A stretch of 64,000 nt of DNA from Acanthopleura granulata (lineage: Eukaryota > Mollusca > Polyplacophora > Chitonida > Chitonidae). The notes under the pieces were generated by a model. The model had not been told where the DNA came from. It did no database searches and was given only the letters and a program-made list of their open reading frames with translations. Numbering within the stretch: the first letter of the stretch is position 1; each line of letters starts with the position of its first letter. Shown one piece after another: positions 48,982-59,652 of this stretch. A program made the translations under genes and the position numbers. The DNA lies in the NCBI GenBank assembly GCA_016165875.1, contig JABBOT010000002.1, positions 21,838,265-21,902,264 on the forward strand, in the 5' to 3' direction.

Positions 48982-51223
48982 CTGTTGAAAATCGACAAGT
49001 GGTGGTTACTGTTTGTAAAACCAATACCTGCTTGATTACTGAATTTGTCAAATGAGGGACTTATGGGGTGTGTCAGTTATTACTTGTAGCACTTACATGA
49101 ACAGTTAGAATAAAGCCCTATCTGAGTCCGGATTTCACCGGTAATGTGTAGAACTGCCAGGTATCACACTGTTGTCCACTGCTCTGGTTTTACTTTGTGT
49201 GTGGTAGTCTTATACATGATATCCAGAGACACTGGTATGCTAGTAAGGTAATCGTGCAAATCGCATCGAAAGCCCAAGGCGCCGTGTGAAACGTGGTTTC
49301 AACGATATAAGAGCGTGGGATTCATAGCAAAATAGTCAACTGTTATAAAGTAGCAGCTTGCAAACTGACAATTCCCATGCAATCTCAAATTACATTTAGA
49401 TATCTGTGAAACTATATGCATCAAAATGGTTGAGAGGGTCTAAAAACTGTATCTGCATATCACCATAATGTGTGTGCAAATAGAGCAACTGTTGTTTGTT
49501 TGTTGGTTTTTTCTTGTTTTTTTTTTTTTCAAAACCATTTTCTTGAAAGGGGAAGATAAATTATACATACACTGTCTATCAAACGAACTGGGGACAAACC
49601 ATCACTTGATGCACGAGAATCTGTAATAGGAAAAAAGGATAAAACTCAACTGAAGGAAACCGACATGTTTGTCCACAGTGCCTTCAATGAAAGGCAACCA
49701 TAGGTATGTGCTCATATATATATATGCCATAGCTATAACATCTAAAGTATATATATAGTAAAAAGGCATTTTAACTCTAAAAGGTTATGATTGTTAGAAG
49801 AAAAAGGAAAAAAAGGAAGAAAAGTAGCAGAATTAGAGTTTCCCGTATCTCAGAATATACAATGGACAATCCATACCATATATTTTAATCGATGAGGTGC
49901 TTAAGGTAGCGACGTTAAAGCATTTAAGTACTACGGTTAATTCAACAAGTGAACCGTCTTTATTGTCCTCCGATTGTAGAGCTATATATTCACTATGTAT
50001 GTAAAATATTTTCCTGTAGGCCCTATCGTGATCACTACTCGGGGCACTCCCGTTTCCTTGTTTATAAGTGCAAAAATTCCTGAGCATGCGCTCTTAAACA
50101 CCAATCAATTAAATAAAAAACGAATATTAGCAGTCATGATTATCTTACCTCTGCTGATGTTACTGTCGCGGGTACCTTCAAATACTCCCGAGTCCTGCAG
50201 ATGAATGGGAAAGAGAACTTTGATTAGCTGGAAATCATCAAAATATTAGACCCTGCCATCGGATTAATAAGTCTGCGAAACGAATCTGTTTGACAGATTG
50301 GTTAGTGAAAAAATTACGCGTTTCTTGGAGCTACATATCGGAAATAAATGATCATAATGAATGAGTAAATGCCTGAATGATTATTGCTCATCGCCATACA
50401 TGATCTTGAGATCTTACTGAGCTATATGAAGGCTCTATTCCATAATGGTAGATCTATTCGTCCGACCAAATCTATATCAGATGGTCTTTAACTGAGGAAA
50501 ATGCCTTAAGAGGTTAGCGAAAGAAGCCAGGAAAGCTAATGAAATATATACAGTGTGGAGATATATGAGAATGTTTCTGGCATATGTTAAGTCTAACCTC
50601 TGTGTGATGTGCATGTGGGCTTGTGGATCGTACCCTGAGTTCTGCAGCTTGTTCGTCTTCCTTGATGCTGTGAAGAGTTCCTGTGCTGCTAGTTCGGGGC
50701 CTTGCTGGGGGAGGTTTACTGGGAACAGGAGGAGGGGTGGTCATTTTCCCGTGCACTGTTTGGAGAGATTGTTTGGAGGGATGAAGACAAAGTTAAGTAA
50801 CGGCAATCTGGTGCATGTGATCAGGGTGGCACGAGGGACATGTCACAGAAATGTCACGGATGTAAAAAGATATAAAATTTTACAGGTTCTTTCATATAAA
50901 CACCCACAACGTTAGAAAAAATGACGGTAATAATAGTGACAATGTCGATTTTCTAGATTTCTAGATAAAAACTACGCGATGTCAGCTTCACAGGTGAAAC
51001 TGTCCCAAAGACATTGCTCTTAAGTAAAGCCCTGGTAATTTAGTGCGAGTACTGTTAAACAATGTGTGCCTTTCATAATGTGATATACAGTGCATTTCTT
51101 ATAAAATGGGCACAAAAATATGTCTTGAATGTTTCTTATATAGCTCGCTATATCCCTGATATTGATAAATATTATATATCGGATTGGTGAGCAATACACA
51201 TCCAGGAACTACAAGCTTACGGT

Positions 51224-51258
<35 letters not shown>

Positions 51259-54200
51259 TTTGATTAGTGTTTTGCACCGTACTCAAGAAAACACAAACTT
51301 AAGAATAGTAAAACCACAGTATATTTACATATGGTTTATTTACATTGTTTTACTATTCCGCATAACAGAATTTAATGGTGGTTAAATGTATTAAGCTTTG
51401 GGTCTTTCAAAGTATACTTACCATCAGGTCGCACCTCCCCCATGTCCATGTATGTGTCTTGTTCGTCGCCTGGCTGCGGTTCTGGAACACACACACAAAT
51501 AACCACCATGAAAGCTCCTTCGAACCTTTCAAATATACCTAAATCTATGACCATCTACTGATTGGTATTTGTATCGATTCATTAATTGCCTAACAGTTAT
51601 TAGTCATGAGGAAGTTAATTCATTGATTAATTACACCAAAGCCATTTCAAGTAGATCGAGTTGTCGTGAGATTCCCTCACTGGCAAGCTGCCGCGAGATG
51701 AAGATCCGCTTTAGTTCTTTACAACAAGAGTTCACACAGTAACATTCAGCACATACCGACACATTGTATCACTTTCGTCGCTAATAACTGGTGGATTGTT
51801 GAAAAAATAATTATATATTGCTGAAATACTAACCCTATGCACCGTTATCGTATGCTTCTTTGTTAGATTTTGCTTCCTGGTAGAATATTTTTTTGTTCTT
51901 AACACTTATGAAGTGGTTTATAAGTTAGTATATGTTTCAAGCCAAAAAGCTCGTGGCAAGTTTTTTAACAGTCACGCATATTTTAAGAAGAATAGGTAAG
52001 CAACAATGATTTAACAAAATTTAACATCTAGAACTTCTGTGTACTGGCGGCATACACATTTTGTACTTGAGAAAAAAAAAAGCACACGTGTTTTGGTGTG
52101 GTGCACATGGTTATGTACCCCTAATACACAAAACTGTACATGTTCAAATGTTTAGTTACAGTTTGTGTGCCTGTGGTCGTTTTTAAATAGTAGAGATCCA
52201 GACCTCGGTAAAACACATCGTTTTCTGCTGTTACGCTGTGGTACTTGTGTACCACTCGCCTGTAATTGCTTTAACCTGAGTACACATGTACAGGCTGAAA
52301 ACTGTTCCGTAGCACAAGAATGAATAAAAAAGTATATACACAACGCTAGAGGAGGAGTTTTTACGAATTCTCCATGAAGGGTATGTTCATGGTTACAGAT
52401 ATAGCGGCTGAAATGTTTTGATACATGTGTTCCTTACACTGTTAAATGAAAGACGTAAGCTTACTGCAGTCACGTAGCCAGTCACATGTTTAAGCACTAT
52501 GTAAAAATAGGAGTCGATTTTATACAAAATGTGTTGTCCACATAGATCCTATACAACCGGTTTTCATGAATAGAAGTGTGCTCTTACGTTCTACAAGAAG
52601 AGACAAGCCTATAGAAAGGCACGTTTATTTTCACGCTGCTGTATGTGGATAGGTCACCAGTTAAGGTGAGCCAATCATTTAACATCAAGGCACCAGGAAG
52701 AGAATATAGATCTAGGTAGCACATGGGAAACAGGCGTGCACGTGTCATGTTTTAGAAAAATAAAACAAGATTACTGGGCATGATGACAATGTTCGCAGAA
52801 CAATCGGTTACGAAAAATCTATAAGTCAAGCTTGTCACTCGAATGTGGTCATCATTTACCCCCACTAATTGAGCATCTGGTGACGTCCTTCTCCTGTAGA
52901 AGTTTGAACGGATTTCCCAAGTCATTTTAGCATTCAGATATAAGATAAATACACATATTGCTGGGTTTGGCTAATTGGGTGCATGCGTCAGGTGTCAATT
53001 AATTTATACAGCGGAACACAAATAATTAGCGAAAAAGTGGTGATCAGTTACAAAGAACAGGTTCTGGAGGTTTCTAAAGGGCAGCTGATGTTACCTTCTC
53101 CAAGGACATCTGCGAGATTTTCATAATCCTCGTCATGCTCCGTCTGAAAAAAAAAAGACTAGGATGTCAACAGTTTGTTTGTGAATTTCTCTATCCTGGC
53201 CGATCACACGAAAGTGGAATATCAAAGCGTTCAAGTCCGACAGTCATATACACATATATCAATCGGAATGCATGATTCCGCGTTCCAGGTCGATAATGCA
53301 AGATCTGATGCCCACACCAATATATAACACAAATACCCCAGGAGAGAATATGTAAGAAATAGTATATAAACAGTAGCAAATAATGCTGGTAACGCATTTG
53401 TTGATTTGTACTTCACACTCTATGTACTCAAAAATATTTTTCACTTATAGGACGTGCGCCAGCATTAAGGTGGAAGGAAACTAGGCAGAGCCCGGAGGAA
53501 ACCTACGATCATCCGCAGTTTCCTGACAGACCTTCTCGTGAACGACCGGAGAGGAAGACAATCAGAGCTGGGCTTGAACTCAACGAGACCGCATTAAAGA
53601 GAAGCTCCTGGGTCTGTACTGGAGCGCTAACCGGTAAAATGTAAGAGAGAAGCAGACTTCAGTTTTCAATGACTCATGGAAGACAGCCGATTTCTAGGAA
53701 CGAAACCTAACTGACCGATCGACAGCGGAGACTTAACCGCGCTCACACTCCAATCAATTACAGCTACACAAAACAAGGGAGATTATTTTACATGAGATTC
53801 GTCACTTACTCAGTTTGTCAAAACTAACCCGGATAGCATTTCTCCCTACAGCGAAAATGATTGTCAAGGGATTTTATTTAAAACACGCCAGATTTTCAAG
53901 CCTCTCTAAAAGAAAATGTCATTCAGGCTTCCAACAAAACCATTCGTCCTTAGGCCTTCAAACGTTTTTCTTGTCTGTTTCAGTTATAGTATATATTATA
54001 ATCAAATCACAAACAGATGACGTGTATACACAACATGCGGTATTATAGCTAATTTTATATTTATAAACCAATATTTTATTTATTCAAAATTTTGATTCGT
54101 TTATTTGTGTTTTACATAACTTTGTGTACACTTATTACGTCTGGACTCCAAGCTTGGTTTAAATGCTTAATGCTTGAGTCTCAGCATAGGCGTAAAGAAC

Positions 54201-56755
54201 ATAATTGTGGATTCCTTCAGGGCAGAGAAAAAAGAAAAACAATGCCAAAGTTTGAATTCAACTATATTCTAAATTGAACCCTGAATTGTTTATAACATAG
54301 ACTTAGACTAGTAAAACGTTGAATTGTTTTGGAAGTGACACATTTCTGATTTTCTTCTTTTTATCATATCACTAAGACTATAGATCTATATATATACTGA
54401 AAACATCAATATCAAGACACAAAGTAGAGCTTGTGAACCCCTGGAGCCTATTGATGCTTTCAACTTACAGCGGCTTTTTTCTCGAAGGCTCTGAGAATCT
54501 GGTGGTAGCCTTTGTGGGCGGCTATCTCCCTTGGTGTGTTTCCGTCGCTGTTGATGACCATGAGGGCAGCCTTGGACCCATAACAGTACAACAGCGTCTC
54601 TGTTAGCTTGGCAAACCCATAGTGAGCAGCGAAATGCAACGCTGTTGGGAAGCGGTCTTTTGCAGGCATATCTGTAGGAAAAGTGTGAGTCGAGGTAAGT
54701 TGATTTATTTCATTGGTGTTTTACGCCGTATTCAATAATATATCACTTATGACACGGCCTCTAGCCTTACGGTTGACGAACGACCAGAGAGGAAGACAGC
54801 GTGAGTTGGGCTTGAACTCACAGCGATCACAATGCTGACAGGTGGCCTGGGTTTAACGCTGCACTAATGCGCTACCCCCATCGGCCACGGAGGCTCCTGA
54901 GCTGAGATAAGTCACATTGCTAAAGTATATGCTCTTTATGCCAAACGCACATGTTTTATCACTTATTTTATAACTTGTGTTTGGAAAGTTGCTTTGTATG
55001 TCGACAAACTACTGCAAAGTTTATGACAGTGGGACTGGCTAACCCCTAAAATGGTGCCTTTGCTGTTTTCTGGCGCGCTTCATGCTGACGCTATATACAT
55101 AACATCTTCGAGGGAAAACATCGTAAATGTATCGTATTAAAAGGCAAAACATAGGCTAACTTGAGGTTATTTTTCCCGTACAAATATGAAACAAAATATC
55201 AATACAACTCTAACACAAAAAAGATGGCTCTATCTGCGAGATACATTTACGGATTCGGCATTGCGTTTACAAATCCACACGGCATCTTCTTACCTCCTGA
55301 GGTAGGAGTTGCTTTATTATAGTCTTTGAACAAGACAGCGAGTTGATCTGCGGGGATGTTTTTGGCCACGACGTTGGAGAGATCGCGGTCTAGAGTGTCG
55401 AGATCAACTTCCGAGCCCGACTTCAGCCCCAAAGCGCTCATCATCAGCTGTATGGGATCAAGGACCTTCTCCAGCAACTTGGCTAACTGTTCACAGGGCT
55501 GTTCCACGCGTAACCGCTCACAGCCGATCAGTGTGTCTCCACACTTGATATACACCATGATCTTCTCATGATTCAGATCTGTGCAAGGACAGAGACGGAA
55601 CGTGCAGGCAGGCAGACAGTGATAATAAAGAAAAAGTAGAGATTTCTTAGAATAACCACATGTAAAATAAACGCCCCTGAAGTGGCTTTCCAAAGATAAT
55701 GCCTTCGTATTGTAGACTGGGGGAACCAAGAGGAGCTTAAGAAGTAAACTGTAAAAATGGTCAATCGTGTACACAAAGGGAACGAACCAGAGTTATAAAT
55801 TGTGGTAACTGTGGTAAGTGTCTGGTAGCGGGTTCGAAACCTGATGTGGTGTTAACCAGTTTTCATCTCCAGAATCTGTATTATCACAAATAGCAAGAAT
55901 ATTGTCACTGGAGAATATAGGTGCAAGATTTTGACGGATTTGTGAAATGCACAAACATTTTCAGGACAGACAAATATGCGAAACATAAATGAATCTATGA
56001 AAAAAGTCATCGCTACACATCAGATATAATCGGATGTATGTTTATTTTGTCGTTTGTATTACTCGTGAAAAATTAATGAATGTCTGTATTTTGTGAAATA
56101 AAGAGCTATTTGTGTGCCCTTCTTTCAGTCAGAACTCCCGTGCTTTGAAGTCACACAATGCACGGCAGGTCACTGGACCTCAGGTGTAAATCGCGCCCTT
56201 ACACAAACACGTATCGTGATGACATATTTCTGTGTTGTTCTTTTTGTTTTTTTCATGGGTTACAATTTCTAAAATGGAACTCTTTGATACGAAAAAGTAT
56301 CACCAGATGCCATCAAGAAAACTGATGATGGCTGACAGATGTAGCGGTTACGGTATACTTAATTCTCTGAGACTGTCCAAATCTTGCACACCCTTATCCC
56401 CTTGACGTTTGCTCACCGATGACATGGGAGCTTACCAGAGAAATATTTTACGTAGAAATGACTTTTTATCTATTCACTTTACAGATGGAAAACGAATCGT
56501 TTTCTCTATTTTCTTAACGTTCGCCTCCTAATCTCTTTTAGGCCAACGTGCATGAAAACTTGCAGTATTTCAGCATTGCAGTACTTATGTACTCTGTACA
56601 TACTCACAATTTTCTGGGACGGAAATGAGGAAGGTTCGGGAGTTTTTGACCACAAGCTCGGCTTCAACCGCCGGCTCTCCCATTATCTGTAAACTCACTG
56701 AGAGGTCGTTCTCTTGTACCGGTTGAGATATCAGCAGAAGACATTCGTTTTTGTC
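48649..56755 (-). CDS. PIK3AP1: BCAP/BANK1/Dof-family adaptor (PIK3AP1-like), 7 exons, 5'-incomplete
   Basis: BCAP-type adaptors link B-cell, Toll-like or growth-factor receptors to PI3-kinase (family knowledge). Exons in transcript order: 56755-56608, 55578-55294, 54671-54469, 53143-53095, 51481-51422, 50755-50634, 48981-48649. All have AG/GT borders and matching phases: 1,200 nt, 400 codons including TAG. Visible residues: DBB (Dof/BCAP/BANK) region about 1-145, with LNHEKIMVYIKCGDTL and a helical segment; ankyrin-type segment 146-212 (TALHFAAHYG, NSDGNTPREIAAHKGY); acidic part with DYENL (Tyr about 219); YMDM (Tyr about 239), a YxxM ligand for p85 SH2; Pro-rich TTPPPVPSKPPPARPR, a likely SH3 ligand; basic and Pro-rich C-terminus. 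Human BCAP is 805 residues with an N-terminal TIR-like domain, so the 5' exons are missing here. BANK1 or a Dof-like orthologue cannot be excluded; invertebrates may have one gene for all three. Confidence 0.88.
48982..50633 (-). other. PIK3AP1: Intron of the adaptor gene
   Basis: Between exons F and G. A T run at about 49519-49530 and a (TA)-rich stretch near 49716 are present. No other feature is seen. Confidence 0.75.
50634..50755 (-). CDS. PIK3AP1: Adaptor exon F (proline-rich SH3 ligand)
   Basis: Reads VHGKMTTPPPVPSKPPPARP, then RTSSTGTLHSIKEDEQAAEL. PPPVPSKPP and PPPARPR look like SH3 ligands; human BCAP also has C-terminal PPPVPPR stretches. Acceptor ctccaaacag, donor gtacga, which is a weak donor; phase 1 in, 0 out. 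Confidence 0.85.
50756..51421 (-). other. PIK3AP1: Intron of the adaptor gene with a SINE tail
   Basis: Between exons E and F. Its only recognised content is the SINE tail at 51222-51290. Confidence 0.75.
51222..51290 (-). mobile_element. SINE tail fragment with long (TTTA)n
   Basis: About nine TTTA units, then TTGATTAGTGTTTTGCACCG and tactcaagaaaac. It is the reverse complement of the 3' end of the SINE family described at 59385-59652; the body is lost. Confidence 0.8.
51422..51481 (-). CDS. PIK3AP1: Adaptor exon E (YMDM, PI3-kinase binding motif)
   Basis: 20 codons: EPQPGDEQDTYMDMGEVRPD. YMDM is a YxxM motif, the phosphotyrosine ligand of the p85 SH2 domains, which is the defining function of BCAP. 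Acceptor gtgttccag, donor gtaagt; phase 1 in, 1 out. Confidence 0.9.
51482..53094 (-). other. PIK3AP1: Intron of the adaptor gene
   Basis: Between exons D and E. AT-rich, with nothing recognised on either strand. Confidence 0.75.
53095..53143 (-). CDS. PIK3AP1: Adaptor exon D (YENL tyrosine motif)
   Basis: Small exon of 16 codons plus one base: TEHDEDYENLADVLGE. The tyrosine sits after acidic residues and has the pattern of an SH2 ligand (YxxL). It has a long pyrimidine tract acceptor (tttttttttcag) and donor gtaaca. Its phase links exons C and E exactly. Confidence 0.85.
53424..53634 (-). mobile_element. tRNA-derived SINE, diverged copy in adaptor intron
   Basis: Contains GTACTCAAAAATATTTTTCA, gccagcattaaggtgga, agagcccggaggaaacc, cgaccggagaggaagac and ttgaactca in the family order. 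It ends at the tRNA-like head (ggagcgctaaccgg). It is in the same orientation as the host gene and lies between exons C and D. The 3' tail is lost. Confidence 0.8.
54469..54671 (-). CDS. PIK3AP1: Adaptor exon C (ankyrin-type segment)
   Basis: Contains FPTALHFAAHYGFAKLTETL and GNTPREIAAHKGYHQILRAF, which correspond to LPTLLHFAAKYGLKNLTALL and the following repeat in human BCAP. Acceptor tttcctacag, donor gtaagt; phase 1 in, 0 out. Confidence 0.95.
54701..54895 (-). mobile_element. tRNA-derived SINE with internal deletion, in adaptor intron
   Basis: Has the 3' end (ttatttcattggtgttttacgcc) and the tRNA-like head (rc of gctaccccca...ggccacggaggc). The middle part with the gggaggaaac segment is deleted. 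It lies 30 bp upstream of exon C's acceptor on the - strand. Confidence 0.8.
54896..55293 (-). other. PIK3AP1: Intron sequence between adaptor exons B and C
   Basis: Remainder of the B-C intron, AT-rich. No feature beyond the adjacent SINE was recognised. Confidence 0.7.
55294..55578 (-). CDS. PIK3AP1: Adaptor exon B (DBB region, second part)
   Basis: Reads YLNHEKIMVYIKCGDTLIGC, then EQLAKLLEKVLDPIQLMMSA and DRDLSNVVAKNIPADQL. Human BCAP has SLKIYSGDLVVCETVISY, then IGNLLSNAANPVEFMCQAF and LDKLLTESLKNNIPASGL, so the helical end of DBB is conserved. Acceptor ccttgcacag, donor gtaaga. Confidence 0.92.
55579..56607 (-). other. PIK3AP1: Intron of the adaptor gene
   Basis: Between exons A and B. 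It contains GGTTCGAAACC near 55831, a perfect Pol III B-box-like word, but no matching A box or tRNA fold at the right distance. Confidence 0.7.
56608..56755 (-). CDS. PIK3AP1: Adaptor exon A (DBB region, first part seen)
   Basis: Reads DKNECLLLISQPVQENDLSV then GEPAVEAELVVKNSRTFLIS. This Ig-like beta-rich part matches the BCAP segment around ETTVYVIVRCKLDD and VENEYTISV in order and length. Acceptor ctttcag; it ends with T of a split codon before gtgagt. It begins in phase 0, so upstream coding exons exist. Confidence 0.82.
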
Positions 56756-57014
56756 CTGAAAGCAAAGTCCAAATCACAGTTTTGCGAAATTTATTCCCGA
56801 CTTGAAGAGAATGGTTCGCCAATACATCCACTGATTTTGTCTTTAGAGGTGTGATGTGAATGGGTTTTTAATAACTTTCTTGTGCCATAATGACACTACT
56901 TTAGAAAGAAAATCTTAAAAGCAATTTTTTTAAATATACACCTTATACACAGTTTTCTTTATAGAAAACAAGCCGTACATAAGTAAGATTAGACACTCAG
57001 TACATCAATCTTAC

Positions 57015-57085
57015 CCTCGCCACAATATGGCTGCATGAAATATTGCCGAAGTGGCGTTAGGCCATACAATTATTCATTCAATCTT
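57015..57085. repeat. Possible decayed dispersed repeat (tattgccgaagtggcgtta type)
   Basis: The segment gctgcatgaaatattgccg followed by aagtggcgttaggccat and an attcattcaat tail resembles the 3' end of a common gastropod/bivalve dispersed repeat (ATATTGCCGATGTGGCGTTA then ATTCATTC). The match is from memory and not tested; only one copy is in the window. Confidence 0.4.
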
Positions 57086-58620
57086 ACCCGTCGAGGTACT
57101 GCATATATACTGAGTGTATTACTGTAAATCATTCTTCCTGTTAACTGGATATATTTTCCATTAAGATCATGTGCAGTTTTTTCTTCAGTGCTATATTTAC
57201 GCGAGCCATTCAGGTGAAGGTATTCTCACAGATATTTCAGTCGCCCATTACAATGATGGCCACCATACACGGGGCTTACAGACTATTCAAATACAAATAA
57301 ATCTCAAGAGGCTTAAGGCTTCAAAATAATATTAGCCCGATGGAATGCTGGTTGCCTGAGCTCCTTCCACCTCGCGCGTGTATAATGACATGCTGAAGGT
57401 AATACGTTGGCTTGTGCCTGTATACAACAACAGGACAAGCGATTAAAAGCGCTGCGTTAAAGAACACCATAATAGCTCATTACTAAAGGAATAGCCTACT
57501 GGAAGTGTATATATACTGACTATATAAACTACAAGGTGTGGAGGTCCAGTCTATTACAGGGCCCCGTTTTACAAACCGATATAACTGGATATTTTATATA
57601 CCGTATATACACCTGTAGTACACTTTAATAACAGTACAATCCATTTAACTGAAACATTGGCTAACTAATGGAGAACCCGTGTCATTTAGCACTTTATTAC
57701 ACAGTGATAGAATAAGAGGCTTAGGTATAATTTTAAAGATTAGTGTTTTTTCCCACCAAAGTGAGGATCTCCACTTGGCAATATATCCACACTTTTTTGA
57801 CCGTTGTATTGTGCCTTACAGTTTACACGCGCATGAAAGGCACATAACTAAACCATTCAGGAAATAACAAGTTAACCGTCACACAATGCATAACGTCGTT
57901 TGCAGCATGTGTAGCGCCCCTCCCTTCTTATTAACGAAATTCTGCAATATTTCGTCTTGGGAAGTCGCCAGCAAATGACTGTCTGGCTATAAAATATAGA
58001 CTGTCGTTGCTGGATGATTATATCAGTCAATAGATAGCAGGTGGAACAAAGTCAGTCGGTACGGCTTGGTACACTGACTGCAAGACGATACTCTATTGTA
58101 GGTATATGCTCACTGGGGTGGGGGGGAGTGCAACAAATTTGATTGGTTTGTGGACAAATTGTGCGTGTACAACCAGGATGAAAATTCACCAATGAGACAC
58201 ACGGAGAAAATGAGCTTAGCTCTCTGCTCTTCTCGTCTCTCGTTGGGATATATTGACCCATGAGGTCATTGTCGTTTGTTGGAAGATACTGGATTGAACC
58301 ATGAATCAGTGAATATCAGCCACATTTCATCTCGAATCGAGGTAGATATGTCATAAACATTTCAAGTGCGCCTGTAAATATACATTAAAGCCATACGGTA
58401 AAATGTTAAGACAGAATAACTTAAGGTTACAGGAAGACGCACCAAAGAATGAACATTACTGATACAAGTCATAAAAGCTGCTCTATTTTTGCTGTCCAAG
58501 TGCAAAACTTTCATGTCATGGCTGTTTTGTGGAAATCGTCAAATAATTTGTCCGCCTAGGTAGTTTTGCAAAAGCAGCCATATTCAGAACTACTACTCTC
58601 TTCAAACTCTTCACAGCACT

Positions 58621-58637
58621 AAAAAAAAAAAAAAAAA
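58621..58637. repeat. Poly-A run
   Basis: 17 consecutive A, directly followed by the left arm of the inverted repeat at 58647-58691. Confidence 0.9.
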
Positions 58638-58646
58638 CCGACAGGT

Positions 58647-58691
58647 CGACTGTTTGAGCACGAGGTCGCAGGCCGAGTTCTCAAACAGTCG
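58647..58691. repeat. Perfect 12 bp inverted repeat with 21 nt loop
   Basis: CGACTGTTTGAG (58647-58658) and CTCAAACAGTCG (58680-58691) are exact reverse complements. Beyond the arms, aaaccgacaggt and gcccagccgttttt also pair partly, so the imperfect stem is about 25 bp. It could be the end of a small non-autonomous element. Confidence 0.85.
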
Positions 58692-59384
58692 GCCCAGCCG
58701 TTTTTCTTGCGGATATTTATGGCATATTCGCAAAAATATCAAACTTCCTTATTTCCTTACAAACACATCAGAAATTTAGGGGAAAACGTTAATATATAAA
58801 TTTTTTTTACCTGGTTATTTGGTAAAATAAGGGAGCTATAACCGCCTCAACTTTGTCATGTTGTACCAGTACAGCGTTTTCCTGGTGCGTCATACAAGAG
58901 GGACCACAGGCAATCACAAAAAGGTTATTTTACGAAGTCCTACCTGAAAGTATTAAACTACATGCCTTTTCTCTCAACCTCGTACACTCGATAAGTCCGA
59001 AAAGGTCACGTAATATTGATTATTTTTTTGTGTGTGTGAACTTTGGCACTAAACTGGATATGTTATGTACACCGGATATGTTTGTCAAGTACCTGTTCAA
59101 CCTTCATTTGAATGAGTCTAAGTGTCTCATGAAAGCTTTTGAGCTAGACGCTGATCTATGCTTCCTCGGTTAAACATTGTACCGATGTGATAGAATGTTA
59201 TTTTAAAGACAGACAAAAAGTGAAAAACTTAAAAATTTACTATTAATCAAATGAAGTAAGTTTAATGTCAAATGTCTACTCCTGAATATTAATTTGTGTG
59301 CCTGTCATTAGTCAGAAATCACTAAAAATCCACTCTGGTATTTAGCCTACACTTGTTCGCATTGAGAAAAAAAGGCTTTGGTGC

Positions 59385-59652
59385 GTCAGGGGCCTCCGTG
59401 GCTTAGTCGGTTAACGCTCTAGTGCAGCGCAACGGCCGAAGCCCCCCACCAATGCGGTCGCCGTGAGTTCACACCCAAGTCATGCTGGCTTCCTCTCCGG
59501 CCGTACGTGGGAAGGTCTGCCAACAACCTGCGGATGGTTGGGGGCTTCCTCCGGGCTCTACCCGGTTTCCTTCTACAATAATGCTGGTCGCCGTCGTATA
59601 AGTGAAATATTCTTTAGTACGGCGTAAAACACCAATCAAATAAATAAATAAA
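59385..59652 (+). mobile_element. tRNA-derived SINE, near full length, with target-site duplication
   Basis: The head GGCCTCCGTGGCTTAGTCGG contains an A-box-like TGGCTTAGTCGG, and GAGTTCACACC sits in the B-box place. Then come a conserved body (gctggcttcctctccggcc, gaaggtctgcc, aacctgcggatgg, tcctccgggctctacccgg, atgctggtcgccgtcgtata) and a tail ggcgtaaaacaccaatcaa + (ATAA)n. An 8 bp direct repeat TTTGGTGC flanks it (59377-59384 and 59653-59660), which supports retrotransposition. The element needs LINE machinery in trans (family knowledge). Confidence 0.93.

Larger units (their letters stand above)
56756..59384. other. Region upstream of the visible adaptor exons; no exon found
   Basis: Probably intron of the adaptor gene, since exon A needs upstream coding sequence. 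A decayed repeat tail lies at 57015-57085, and a poly-A run with an inverted repeat at 58621-58700. Open frames such as 58853-59173 (+) show no recognised protein. Confidence 0.5.

Noticed and set aside
55803..55842. GGTTCGAAACC, a perfect Pol III B-box word, as a tRNA gene
   Set aside because: The A-box-like word is too close (about 28 bp), and no acceptor stem or cloverleaf can be formed around it.
58853..59173. 106-codon frame on +
   Set aside because: No recognised motif, no clear splice sites, and AT-rich codon use like the surrounding non-coding DNA.
59385..59470. A functional tRNA gene at the head of the SINE
   Set aside because: The A and B boxes are present but the stems do not fold as a tRNA, and the sequence continues into the SINE body and tail.
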